NCBI GenBank assembly: GCA_012719815.1
Contig: JAAXZP010000410.1
Location: forward strand, 1 to 10,907
Direction: 5' to 3'
From: Christensenellaceae bacterium
GTDB taxonomy: Bacteria > Bacillota > Clostridia > Christensenellales > SZUA-584
DNA: 10,907 nucleotides
Shown here piece by piece: positions 1 through 7,295 of the stretch. Position 1 is the first letter of the stretch; each line of letters begins with the position of its first letter. A program made the translations under genes and the position numbers. The notes beneath the pieces are model-generated. The model was not told the origin of the DNA and did no database searches. It was given only the letters and a program-made list of their open reading frames with translations.

Positions 1-1
1 C

Positions 2-772
2 CAGGCGGCCCATCAAATAAAAACCAGCATCAAGGAAGTTATTACGAAATACAACAACTCCAGGAAGAATAAGCTTTACGCGGTCAACCTGACCATCGGC
101 TACAGTACAAAAGGGACCAAAGACCAGGACATCGAAGAGGTCATCAAAGAAGCTGAAGAATACTTAAAACACCAGAAACTGCTTAACCAGAACAGTTCGC
201 ATTCCGCCATCGTGTCCGCCATCATGGCCACGCTGTACGCCAAAAGCCAGGAAACTGAAGATCACGGGCAAAGGCTGGGCAGGTACTGCCAGATGATCGG
301 CAAGCAGCTCGGGCTGGAACAAAAATGCCTGTCCGAACTCTACCTCGTGTCCAAGCTCCACGACATAGGCAAAATCGGCATCGACGACAGAATACTCAAC
401 AAACCGGACAAGCTGACCGCCGAAGAGTGGGAAATAATGAAGAAACACCCCGAAATTGGGCACCGGATCGCCATGGCCACGCCGCAGCTGCAACATATCG
501 CTGAATATATACTCTATCATCACGAACGCTGGGATGGCAAGGGGTATCCGAGGGGATTAAAGGGAGAAGACATCCCGCTCGTTTCCCGCATACTCGCGGT
601 AGCCGATGCGTTTGACGCCATGACGGAAGACCGGGTATACCGCAAGGGGCTGTCGAAAGAAGTGGCGCTTGCGGAGATCAAGCGCAATGCCGGAACGCAG
701 TTTGACCCGGAGATCGTCAAAATATTTATCGATCTGATGAAAAACGAAATACTGATGGCCGCCGCGCGTTAA
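2..772 (+). CDS. HD-GYP domain c-di-GMP phosphodiesterase with degenerate GGDEF, 3' part
   Basis: The frame is open from the left window edge, so the N-terminus is missing; 256 residues are visible. Residues about 1-60 resemble the end of a GGDEF domain: an N-L-T-I-G-Y strand followed by AEEYLKHQK, where active domains have AD..MY..K, so this part looks degenerate. A full HD-GYP domain follows: an early His (88) in ETEDHGQRL, the HD pair in HDIGKIGID (120-121), H149 in KKHPEIG, and HHERWDGKGYP (173-183), then A-D-A-F-D-A-M. These are the metal-binding and signature residues of the family, which hydrolyses cyclic-di-GMP to linear pGpG or GMP in the cytosol. Upstream sensor domains (PAS, GAF or receiver) are usual but lie outside the window. 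The nearest downstream gene is about 310 bases away and unlikely to be co-transcribed. The domain call is firm; the activity is inferred. Confidence 0.93.
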   Translation, partial: QAAHQIKTSIKEVITKYNNSRKNKLYAVNLTIGYSTKGTKDQDIEEVIKEAEEYLKHQKLLNQNSSHSAIVSAIMATLYAKSQETEDHGQRLGRYCQMIGKQLGLEQKCLSELYLVSKLHDIGKIGIDDRILNKPDKLTAEEWEIMKKHPEIGHRIAMATPQLQHIAEYILYHHERWDGKGYPRGLKGEDIPLVSRILAVADAFDAMTEDRVYRKGLSKEVALAEIKRNAGTQFDPEIVKIFIDLMKNEILMAAAR

Positions 773-812
773 ACGCAGTGTACCGAACAACGCTCACCCT
801 GCCTCAAAGCTT

Positions 813-840
813 GATCGGAAAACCTAAGTTTTTCCGAATC
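813..840 (+). terminator. Inverted repeat, possible weak terminator after HD-GYP gene
   Basis: The arms TCGGAAAA (815-822) and TTTTCCGA (830-837) are perfectly complementary around a 7-base loop. The stem can extend through GAT/ATC with one bulged base. It lies about 40 bases after the HD-GYP stop codon. The stem is AT-rich and is not followed by a run of T, so termination is only a guess; it might instead be an operator. Confidence 0.3.
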
Positions 841-1072
841 TTCCAATCTGATTTCATAAATTACTAATATTTAGAACTTCCTCCAAAATGTTTACCTTTC
901 CATTCAATGTGCCGTCTATTGTATCCGTATTTATTTTTCATATCCGTTTTTCAGCGGCCCTGCTTAAAATACTGCGAAAGTCCCCTTCTGTCCGCAGCCA
1001 TAACAAAAAAGAAAAGCAGGTTATAGAAAAGAAATTATTGGAGAAATTACAATCAAAACCTGATTGGCTGAC

Positions 1073-1077
1073 GGAGG
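1073..1077 (+). promoter_or_regulatory. Ribosome binding site fixing the flavoprotein start
   Basis: GGAGG lies 5 bases before the ATG at 1083. It decides the start against the upstream in-frame ATG at 888, which has no ribosome site. Confidence 0.75.
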
Positions 1078-1082
1078 CATAT

Positions 1083-2618
1083 ATGAGCAGCATATCCTAC
1101 TGGAACCAGACGGGAGAAAAGTCGCACTACCCGCGGTTGGATCACAGCATATCGACAGACGTCGTTATCATCGGGGGAGGCATTACCGGCGTCACCTGCG
1201 CCTACTGTCTGGCGGAAAAGGGCATAAGGCCCGTGCTGATTGAAGCGGGCGTTTTGGCCGACGGCACGACGGGCAACACAACGGGAAAAATAACCGTTCA
1301 GCACGGCATCATTTACTATAAAACCGCGGAAAAGTACGGCCTAGATGCGGCACGGGCTTATTTCCTGTCGCAGAAAAGAGCGCTGAAGTTCGTCAAAAGC
1401 GTGGCCCAAAAGGAGTCGATAGACTGCCAGCTGGCTGAAAACACGGCGTATATTTACGGCGTCAACGACGAAGAATGGGACACGCTTCAGAGAGAGTATG
1501 ACGTTGCCAATATGATAGGCATCGAAACGGAGCTGTTGGAGAATTCAGATTTCCCGCCCGGAAACAAAGGCCTCCTCGCATACAAAGGCCAGTACGTTTT
1601 CCACCCGGTCAGGTATGTGGAAGGCCTGGCAAGAGCAGCCGCAGCCAAAGGCGCCGAAATCTATTGCGACACCAAGGCTATAAAGCTGGAAAACGACGTC
1701 CCAAAGATAGTCCACTGTGAAGGCGATATCACCATCGAGGCCGACCACGTCGTGATGGCCACGCAGTATCCGTTTTACGACGGACCGAACCTGTTTTATG
1801 CGGTCCTCTACCCCAAGCGGGCATACGGCGTTGCGGTGCGGGCAAAAAGGGACTGGCCGGACGGCAGCTACATCAACGTGGGCGACCCCGCCCGCTCCAT
1901 CAGAACCCATGTCGAAACCGACGAGCGCATACTGATCGTGGTCGGCGAAAGCCACGATACCGGGCGCGGGTACGGCGACATGGCGCTCCATTACGACAAT
2001 CTCATCCATTTTGCGGATCAGGTGGCCGGGGTGCGGGAAGTCCTTGCAAAATGGTCCGCGCAGGATTACGACACGCCGGACGAGCTGCCATATATCGGGA
2101 GAATCTCAGACCACTCCAACATCTACGTCGCGTCGGGCTTCAGGAAATGGGGTCTCTCCAACGGCACGCTGGCCGGCATGATGATTGCGGACCTCATCAC
2201 CACAGGCAATTGCCAGTACGAAAGCCTGTACTCCCGGACCCGGGCGGACATATCCAGCTCTTTCGGCAAGGCTGTTGCCGGCGCGATCAACCCCGTCATC
2301 GAGCTGATCAAGTCCAAGCTGGAAGGCACGCAGGACATCGAGGGCATAAAGCCCGGAGAAGGCCGCGTCATCCGCTTCAAAGGCGAAAGAGCGGGCATAT
2401 ACATGGACGAAAACGGCAATGTGACGGTTATCGACATCACCTGCACCCACATGGGCACCGAGCTCAATTTCAACTCAGCCGAGAAAACATGGGACTGCCC
2501 CGCTCACGGCGGACGCTACAGCATAGACGGCAAGCTGCTTGAGGGCCCGCCCAAAGACCCGCTCAAAGTCCTGTTCCAGGGAAAGTATGAGGAACTGCTC
2601 TCCGAAATACAGGATTAG
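1083..2618 (+). CDS. FAD-dependent oxidoreductase with C-terminal Rieske [2Fe-2S] domain (YhfW-like)
   Basis: This 511-residue protein joins a DAO/glycine-oxidase-type flavin domain to a Rieske domain. The dinucleotide-binding motif GGGITG is at residues 31-36 after a hydrophobic strand, directly behind the S-Y-W start typical of the family. The C-terminal FAD-contact region is near 333-370 (ELPYIGR and SGFRKWGLSNGTLAG). The Rieske ligands are C454 and H456 (CTHMG) and C472 and H475 (CPAHGGRY), so the cluster site is intact. Size and architecture match the Bacillus YhfW group, whose substrate is not established to my knowledge. The protein probably oxidises a small amine or similar substrate and passes electrons from FAD to the Rieske cluster; that is inference. 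No signal peptide is seen, so it is likely cytosolic. The gene stands alone and ends in a hairpin terminator. The frame is open upstream to 888, but the GGAGG at 1073 favours this start. Confidence 0.88.
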   Translation: MSSISYWNQTGEKSHYPRLDHSISTDVVIIGGGITGVTCAYCLAEKGIRPVLIEAGVLADGTTGNTTGKITVQHGIIYYKTAEKYGLDAARAYFLSQKRALKFVKSVAQKESIDCQLAENTAYIYGVNDEEWDTLQREYDVANMIGIETELLENSDFPPGNKGLLAYKGQYVFHPVRYVEGLARAAAAKGAEIYCDTKAIKLENDVPKIVHCEGDITIEADHVVMATQYPFYDGPNLFYAVLYPKRAYGVAVRAKRDWPDGSYINVGDPARSIRTHVETDERILIVVGESHDTGRGYGDMALHYDNLIHFADQVAGVREVLAKWSAQDYDTPDELPYIGRISDHSNIYVASGFRKWGLSNGTLAGMMIADLITTGNCQYESLYSRTRADISSSFGKAVAGAINPVIELIKSKLEGTQDIEGIKPGEGRVIRFKGERAGIYMDENGNVTVIDITCTHMGTELNFNSAEKTWDCPAHGGRYSIDGKLLEGPPKDPLKVLFQGKYEELLSEIQD

Positions 2619-2638
2619 GCCCTATAAATGATTGCAGC

Positions 2639-2673
2639 GCACTCCCCCGCCATATCCCGGGGGCTGTGCTTTT
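2639..2673 (+). terminator. Rho-independent terminator of the Rieske flavoprotein gene
   Basis: GCAC(T)CCCCCG pairs with CGGGGG(CT)GTGC: a 6-bp GC core plus a 4-bp outer stem separated by a small internal loop, with an 8-base hairpin loop. Four T follow. It begins 20 bases after the stop codon. The T run is short, but the stem is strong. Confidence 0.75.
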
Positions 2674-2780
2674 GTATAGGCGCATAAGCCATTCACATAT
2701 CCGGCACTGCTGCCCGTTTTTATTCGCCAATAACCAACTAAACAGTTACACGTATATACCTTGCCCTTCATATATTGCTT

Positions 2781-2789
2781 AAGGGGTGA
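2781..2789 (+). promoter_or_regulatory. Ribosome binding site fixing the ymaF-like start
   Basis: AAGGGGTGA is close to the full anti-SD complement and lies 8 bases before the ATG at 2798. A GTG at 2786 in the same frame overlaps this site, so it cannot be the start. Confidence 0.7.
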
Positions 2790-2797
2790 CACTATCT

Positions 2798-3073
2798 ATG
2801 CATACGCATTATTACGAAGGCATGACGTCTTATAACGACGGTCACAGCCATTATTATTCCGGCACGACCAGCCCCAGCGAGGACTTCCCCGGCCATACCC
2901 ATGCCATGGCAGGCGATACCACCGTAGATGACGGCCACAACCATCAGTATTCGCTGGTCACATCGGCTCCTGTCATGGTGGGGCCAGGGCACGCGCACCA
3001 ATACAGCGGCCCGACCGCATACGCCGATAACCATAACCACATGATGCAGAGCTTTACTTTTGTCAGCCAGTAG
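2798..3073 (+). CDS. YmaF-family histidine-rich protein
   Basis: This 91-residue protein is built from six His-x-His pairs at residues 2/4, 16/18, 33/35, 47/49, 65/67 and 79/81, so 12 of 91 residues are histidine. The steps between pairs are 14, 17, 14, 18 and 14. Most pairs are followed within a few residues by an aromatic residue and S/G/T, and several are preceded by D-G or P-G. This repeat pattern (H-x-H, Y/F, G-x-T, D-x-H-x-H) matches the YmaF family of Bacillota, which has no proven function. The layout suggests a small repeated beta fold presenting paired histidines, so metal binding (Zn, Ni or Cu) is plausible but inferred. It has no signal peptide, no Cys and no membrane segment. The gene is monocistronic: a terminator precedes it at 2639 and another follows at 3092. 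Confidence 0.85.
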   Translation: MHTHYYEGMTSYNDGHSHYYSGTTSPSEDFPGHTHAMAGDTTVDDGHNHQYSLVTSAPVMVGPGHAHQYSGPTAYADNHNHMMQSFTFVSQ

Positions 3074-3091
3074 GACAGAAATATAAGAATT

Positions 3092-3123
3092 GCCCGACTC
3101 GAAGCAGGTCGGGCTTTCGTTTT
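3092..3123 (+). terminator. Rho-independent terminator of the ymaF-like gene, perhaps bidirectional
   Basis: GCCCGAC (3092-3098) and GTCGGGC (3108-3114) form a perfect 7-bp stem with a 9-base loop, followed by TTTCGTTTT on the plus strand. It lies 18 bases after the ymaF-like stop. On the minus strand the stem is followed by AATTCTTATAT, a weak T-rich tail. It could therefore also serve the convergent gene at 3162-3431, for which no other hairpin is seen. Confidence 0.82.
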
Positions 3124-3161
3124 CGCTCTGCAGGGTGACCCCAACGCACTGTTACGTCATA

Positions 3162-3431
3162 TTATTCGCTGCGTGCAGTCCCCTTTTTGATCAGGTTGAT
3201 AATCGCCAGAAGGATGATGGCGCCCACCAGCGCGACCAGAAAGCTTTCCAGATTGAATCCCGTCACGTCGGCTTTGGCGCCGATCAGGTTCATCACAAAG
3301 CCGCCGATAAAGGCGCCGATGATGCCCACCAAAATATTCGCACCAGCACCCATCTGTCGGTTTTTCTTCATGATGATGCTGGCGACCCAACCCGCCAGTG
3401 CGCCCAGCACAATCCACGATATTATACCCAT
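3162..3431 (-). CDS. GlsB/YeaQ/YmgE family stress-response membrane protein
   Basis: This 89-residue, very hydrophobic, glycine-rich protein has three predicted membrane helices, about residues 2-21, 31-52 and 63-84. The turn between the first two is charged (KKNRQMGAGAN), and the following segment I-L-V-G-I-I-G-A-F-I-G-G is the hallmark of the family, also called transglycosylase-associated protein. Members are induced by general or envelope stress; the molecular role is unknown and no enzyme activity is established. AGGAGG lies 8 bases before the ATG (minus strand, 3440-3445), which supports the start. The gene is convergent with the ymaF-like gene and divergent from the molybdenum hydroxylase operon, with about 156 bases between the two starts. 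I see no clear promoter there. Confidence 0.92.
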   Translation of the reverse strand: MGIISWIVLGALAGWVASIIMKKNRQMGAGANILVGIIGAFIGGFVMNLIGAKADVTGFNLESFLVALVGAIILLAIINLIKKGTARSE

Positions 3432-3587
3432 GTTAAATGCCTCCTGTTTCCTTTTATATTATTGTTCTCAATTAAAATGCAGACTATCCGAAAACGAATT
3501 CAGAATTCTAATCATTTTATCAAACCCCGTAAACAAACAGCTTTTCATGGAAATAATGAATAATAAACTCATAAGGCACGGTGCACG

Positions 3588-5906
3588 ATGATACGCAAAG
3601 ACGCATGGCTCAAGGTGCATGGAAAAGCGAAATATAACGATGACGGATATCCTGCCGCATGCCTTCAGGCCAGGCTGCTGACCAGCGTTTTTGCGCACGC
3701 GGGTATTCTCTCTGTGGACGTTTCAGGAGCCTGGGCCGTGCCCGGCGTCCATGCCGTTGTCACCGGCCGGGAGAGCGCCGTGCTGACAGGGCCGATACTG
3801 CAGGACATGCCGATACTGGCAGCCGAAAAGGTGCGGTATTTCGGCGAGCCCGTCGCGATCGTGGTAGCGGACGAAGAATGGCAGGCCGCGCAGGCCGTCA
3901 AAAGCATCCGGGTGGAATACCAGCCGCTCCCTGTCGTCAATACCATTGAAGACGCCCTGGCCAGTAATGCGCCGCTGGTCCACCCCGGCCTGATGCAGTA
4001 CGCCCGCACCGTCCCGGACGTGTATCCGGAGGAGAACACCAACATCGCAAACCGTGTAAAGATAAGAAAGGGCGACATCGCTCAGGGCTGGAAAGACAGC
4101 GCGGTCGTCGTGGAAGCTGAGTATCGCATTCCGCAGGCCAGCCACGCCTTTCTGGAAACGCGGAACGCCCGGGCCCAGATACTTCCCGGCGGGCAGGTCG
4201 TCATCCATACCGCCAATCAGGCGCCTCATGCGTTAAGAAGCATGCTTGCAAAATACTTCAGCCTGTCGGAAAACGACATCACCGTGGAAGTACCGTTTGT
4301 AGGCGGGGCTTACGGCGGCAAAATCAACCCGCACCCCGAACTGCTGGCCTATATCGCCTCAAGGGCAGTGGGCGGACGGGAAGTGCGCGTTGCATACACC
4401 AGAGAGGAAAGCTTCTACACCTCTCCCTGCAAGACCGGCGCGAAGGTCGTGATGAAGCTGGGCGCGGACAGAACCGGCAGGTTGCAGGCACTTCAGGCGG
4501 AGTATTATATCGACTGCGGGGCATACACCGATACTGCGCCGGTCATGGCGAAAGCCGTCGCGGGGAGCTGCAGCGGGGCTTATTACATCCCCCACATCCA
4601 GTGTGATTCCGTCTGCGTTTACACCAACCATGTCTATACCACTTCGTTCAGGGGGTTCGGTCACGGCGTCTCCACATTCGCGATCGAGCGGACGATGGAC
4701 AAGCTGGCCGACAGATTGGGCATGGACCCCGCGCAGCTCCGCCTGCTCAATGCGGCCCGGGAAGGCGACGATTCGCCCACGCAGGTAACCTACACCAAAA
4801 GCAACCTCGGCGATATTTCGGCCTGCATCCATCGGATGAAGGAGATCATGCAGTGGGATAACGGCATTTGGACCAAAGTCAGCGATAGCGTCATCCGCGC
4901 CAAAGGTATGGCCTGTTTCACCAAAACGTCCACCACCCCGACGGACGCGTCTTCCTCGGCCATCGTGACGTTCTGTTCCGATGGCACGGTCAATCTGAAT
5001 TGCAGCGTGATAGAATGCGGGCCAGGCATGACGTCTTCCCTGCCCAAACTGCTGGCGCAACGGCTGAAGATCAGCCCCGACAAGGTGTCGGTAAATCTCA
5101 CCGTCAACACGCACGCCCACCCGGTGCACTGGAAAACGGCCGCCAGCATGTCCACGTACATGGCGGGGAATGCCGTCCTGACCGCCGCGGACGACGCGAT
5201 AAGGCAGCTGAAAGCCAACGCCGCGCTGGCACTGAAATGCAGCCCGGACGACGTTGAAATCGATAACGGGATGGCGTATTTGAAAGAGAACCCGCAGAAG
5301 TATCTGGAGCTCAAGGACATCGTATCCGGCGTAAAGGACAGCACCGGCAGCGCGCTGGGCGGGCCGGTGATTGGCTGCGGCCATTTCATCATGAAACACC
5401 TGTCCCATCTGGACAGGGAAACGGGCAAAGGCCAGACAGGGCCTTACTGGACGGCGGGCGCCCAGGCGGTGGAAGTCGAATACGACTTGACCGAGTATAC
5501 CTACCGGCTGGTTAGAGCGGCGACGGTGCTGGACGCCGGCAGCGTCATCTATCCCGAAGGGGCTGCCAGCCAGGTGATGGGCGCCATGAACATGGGATTA
5601 AGCTGCGCCACCCGGGAGGCCAACGTTTACGCGCCAGGCGGTGAGCTCAAAAACACAAGTTTCCGCACCTACAAGGTCATGCACTTCGCTGAAAACCCTC
5701 GCTACACCGTTGAGTTCGTGGAAACGCCCAACATCAGCGGCCCCATGGGAGCGCGCGGACTGGGCGAGCACGGCATACTCGGCATGCCCGCGGCATTTGC
5801 CAACGCGCTGAGCAGAGCCGCAGGCGTCCAGCTGGACTCGCTGCCCGTCACCAACGAGGCGCTGTGGTACTCAGTCACCCAATCGCAGCAGGAGAAAAGC
5901 CGATGA
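3588..5906 (+). CDS. Molybdenum hydroxylase large subunit (xanthine dehydrogenase family, Moco-binding)
   Basis: This 772-residue subunit binds the molybdenum cofactor. It begins with the hammerhead domain (K-V-H-G-K-A-K-Y, to about 115), followed by the two Moco domains (about 135-370 and 390-720). Visible motifs are VGGAYGGK (238-245), FRGFG (354-358), and GARGLGEHG (721-729), whose E727 matches the catalytic Glu of the family. By hand alignment to bovine xanthine dehydrogenase, the Glu after GGGFGGK is Ile here and the second purine-binding Arg is Ala323. The Gln of the GQG cofactor loop is Pro479 in C-G-P-G. Xanthine is therefore an unlikely substrate; an aldehyde or other N-heterocycle is possible. 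The start has only a weak AAGG 11 bases upstream, and the next in-frame stop upstream is at 3564. The gene leads the operon and overlaps the FAD subunit by 4 bases. The usual XdhC and cofactor-maturation genes are not in the window. Confidence 0.92.
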   Translation: MIRKDAWLKVHGKAKYNDDGYPAACLQARLLTSVFAHAGILSVDVSGAWAVPGVHAVVTGRESAVLTGPILQDMPILAAEKVRYFGEPVAIVVADEEWQAAQAVKSIRVEYQPLPVVNTIEDALASNAPLVHPGLMQYARTVPDVYPEENTNIANRVKIRKGDIAQGWKDSAVVVEAEYRIPQASHAFLETRNARAQILPGGQVVIHTANQAPHALRSMLAKYFSLSENDITVEVPFVGGAYGGKINPHPELLAYIASRAVGGREVRVAYTREESFYTSPCKTGAKVVMKLGADRTGRLQALQAEYYIDCGAYTDTAPVMAKAVAGSCSGAYYIPHIQCDSVCVYTNHVYTTSFRGFGHGVSTFAIERTMDKLADRLGMDPAQLRLLNAAREGDDSPTQVTYTKSNLGDISACIHRMKEIMQWDNGIWTKVSDSVIRAKGMACFTKTSTTPTDASSSAIVTFCSDGTVNLNCSVIECGPGMTSSLPKLLAQRLKISPDKVSVNLTVNTHAHPVHWKTAASMSTYMAGNAVLTAADDAIRQLKANAALALKCSPDDVEIDNGMAYLKENPQKYLELKDIVSGVKDSTGSALGGPVIGCGHFIMKHLSHLDRETGKGQTGPYWTAGAQAVEVEYDLTEYTYRLVRAATVLDAGSVIYPEGAASQVMGAMNMGLSCATREANVYAPGGELKNTSFRTYKVMHFAENPRYTVEFVETPNISGPMGARGLGEHGILGMPAAFANALSRAAGVQLDSLPVTNEALWYSVTQSQQEKSR

Positions 5907-6739
5907 TCCCCTACGATTTCGATTATTACCTCCCGGACACGTGGCAGGAAGCGGTGGACATATACCACACCCTGAAAGCGGATGCCAAAAACCCGCTGTA
6001 TTACGGCGGCGGCACCGAGATCATCAGCATGGCGCGCGTGGGCAGCGTCCGGCCGAACGCCGTGATCGATATCAAAAAAATCCCCGAATGCCAAAGTTTC
6101 GGCACGGACGGCACAAAGCTTTTCTTCGGCGCGGCGCTGACGCTGGCGACGATCCGGGAAAGCGGCCTTTATCCCCTGCTGAGCCTCGCGACGGGCCGCA
6201 TCGCCGACCATACCATACAGTGCAAGCTCACGCTGGGCGGAAACCTCGCGGGAACGATACATTATCATGAGGCGCTTCTGCCACTGCTGCTTGCGGACGC
6301 CACAATCCATATCGCCAACGCCCAGTGCATACGGGAAGTGCCGATCTGCGATGTTTTGAACATGAACGGGAAACTAACCCCGGGAGAGCTGATACTCATG
6401 GTGAGCCTGAATAAGCGCTATGCCGCATACCCGTACGCGCACATCAAGAAAACCAAAGCCGAAAAGATCGGCTATCCGCTGGTCTCAGTCGCGGCGCTGA
6501 ACGTGGGCGGCACATTAAGGCTTGCGGCCAGCGCGCTATGCTCATTCCCGTTCAGGTTCAAAGACTGCTCATTCGCGGACGCGCGGCCTGCCATGGACAT
6601 CGTCAGGGAGCTGCTGGCAGACCTGCCGGAGCCGGTGCTCAGCGACACCGAAGGCTCAGCCGCATACCGGCAGTTCATATTTGAAAAAACTGCGGAGAAA
6701 ATCATCACAGGATTCAGAAACGGAGGCAGCCATGCTTAA
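5903..6739 (+). CDS. Molybdenum hydroxylase FAD-binding medium subunit
   Basis: This 278-residue subunit passes electrons from the iron-sulfur clusters to its FAD and on to an outside acceptor. The N-terminal FAD domain of the CO-dehydrogenase/xanthine-dehydrogenase family shows the two flavin-phosphate loops: YYGGGTEII (about 33-41) and TLGGNLAGT (about 112-120). The region H-E-A-L-L-P-L-L-L-A-D-A also follows the family pattern. The C-terminal part is the small CO_deh_flav_C-type domain. There is no cysteine group for the extra [4Fe-4S] cluster found in 4-hydroxybenzoyl-CoA reductase. The start is set by the ATGA overlap with the preceding stop and by AGGAG 8 bases upstream. An ATG at 5864 in the same frame would overlap the large subunit further and add nothing conserved. 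The gene overlaps the next one by 8 bases, implying coupled translation of the heterotrimer. Confidence 0.9.
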   Translation: MIPYDFDYYLPDTWQEAVDIYHTLKADAKNPLYYGGGTEIISMARVGSVRPNAVIDIKKIPECQSFGTDGTKLFFGAALTLATIRESGLYPLLSLATGRIADHTIQCKLTLGGNLAGTIHYHEALLPLLLADATIHIANAQCIREVPICDVLNMNGKLTPGELILMVSLNKRYAAYPYAHIKKTKAEKIGYPLVSVAALNVGGTLRLAASALCSFPFRFKDCSFADARPAMDIVRELLADLPEPVLSDTEGSAAYRQFIFEKTAEKIITGFRNGGSHA

Positions 6740-7202
6740 AATATCCGGTAAGACCATCATCACGTTCAACATAAACGGCAGCGCCCATGAGGTGACGGTC
6801 CGGCCTGGGGATACGCTGCTGGAGGTGCTGCGCAGCAGGCTGGGCCTGACCGGCACCAAAGTCGGCTGCGAGAACGGCGACTGCGGCGCCTGCACGGTGC
6901 TTGTGGACGGCTGGCCCGTAAAATCCTGCCTGATGCTGGCCGTGGAGGGAGTGGGCCGCGCCATTACGACGATAGAAGGCCTCACCAACACCCCCGTGCA
7001 AAATGCGTTCGCGAATTTCAGCGCGTTTCAGTGCGGCTTCTGCACGCCCGGGTTCATCATGGTCTGCCACTCCCTGCTGATGCATCACCCCAACCCCGAC
7101 GATTACACGATAGAATCGTGGCTGCAATCCAACATATGCCGCTGCACCAGCTATCAGGAAATCAGCGCAGCCGTGCGCAGTTTAATCAAATCTGACGCTT
7201 AA
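6732..7202 (+). CDS. Molybdenum hydroxylase [2Fe-2S] small subunit
   Basis: This 156-residue electron-transfer subunit carries two [2Fe-2S] clusters. The plant-ferredoxin-type site uses C46, C51, C54 and C66 in GCENGDCGACTVLVDG and KSC. The second, helical site uses C101 and C104 (QCGFCTPGF) and C136 and C138 (CRCTSYQEI). All eight ligands are present, and the length is normal for the family (about 150-165). GGAGG lies 5 bases before the ATG at 6732, and the start overlaps the FAD subunit stop by 8 bases. The protein relays electrons from the molybdenum centre to FAD within an L-M-S complex in the cytosol. The C-R-C-T-S-Y version of the last motif (commonly C-R-C-T-G-Y) is a small variation without obvious effect. 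Confidence 0.96.
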   Translation: MLKISGKTIITFNINGSAHEVTVRPGDTLLEVLRSRLGLTGTKVGCENGDCGACTVLVDGWPVKSCLMLAVEGVGRAITTIEGLTNTPVQNAFANFSAFQCGFCTPGFIMVCHSLLMHHPNPDDYTIESWLQSNICRCTSYQEISAAVRSLIKSDA

Positions 7203-7238
7203 AGCTAGCCTCATGCTTTGCTGGGGCACCTCATAAGG

Positions 7239-7268
7239 ATAATTCCGTCCTTAACACGCATAATACTA
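7239..7268 (+). promoter_or_regulatory. Possible sporulation-sigma-like promoter before the yetF-like gene
   Basis: CATAATACTA (7259-7268) fits the loose CATA-N3-TA -10 style of late or mother-cell sporulation sigma factors, with ATA 17 bases upstream (7239-7241). No TTGACA/TATAAT pair is seen in this gap. The match is short and could be chance. Confidence 0.2.
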
Positions 7269-7282
7269 AGTACACTGATTGA

Positions 7283-7290
7283 AAGGGGTG
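7283..7290 (+). promoter_or_regulatory. Ribosome binding site fixing the yetF-like GTG start
   Basis: AAGGGGTG lies 5 bases before the GTG at 7296. The in-frame ATG at 7218 has no such site and would add 26 residues that are not family-like. Confidence 0.6.
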
Positions 7291-7295
7291 CCGCT

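Larger units (their letters stand above)
773..1082. other. Gene-free interval between HD-GYP gene and Rieske flavoprotein
   Basis: This 310-base stretch holds no gene I can support. It contains one inverted repeat (813-840, listed separately), an AT-rich segment from about 838 to 960, and the ribosome site of the next gene at its right end. The frame of the next gene is open back to an ATG at 888, but that ATG follows a pyrimidine-rich stretch with no ribosome site and would add about 65 residues with no recognisable domain. A promoter for the flavoprotein gene probably lies here, but I see no convincing -35/-10 pair. Confidence 0.5.

Noticed and set aside
888..1082. N-terminal extension of the Rieske flavoprotein from the ATG at 888
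   Set aside because: The sequence before 888 is pyrimidine-rich with no ribosome site, the extension has no family resemblance over most of its length, and GGAGG sits 5 bases before the ATG at 1083.
3496..3508. GAATTC-A-GAATTC double palindrome in the gap before the molybdenum hydroxylase operon
   Set aside because: It is two short 6-base palindromes in an AT-rich gap, with no second copy and no placement relative to a recognisable promoter. Chance is sufficient.
4359..5408. 349-codon open frame on the minus strand across the molybdenum hydroxylase large subunit
   Set aside because: Same reasoning: antisense shadow of a conserved gene with biased third positions, with no domain and no upstream signals.
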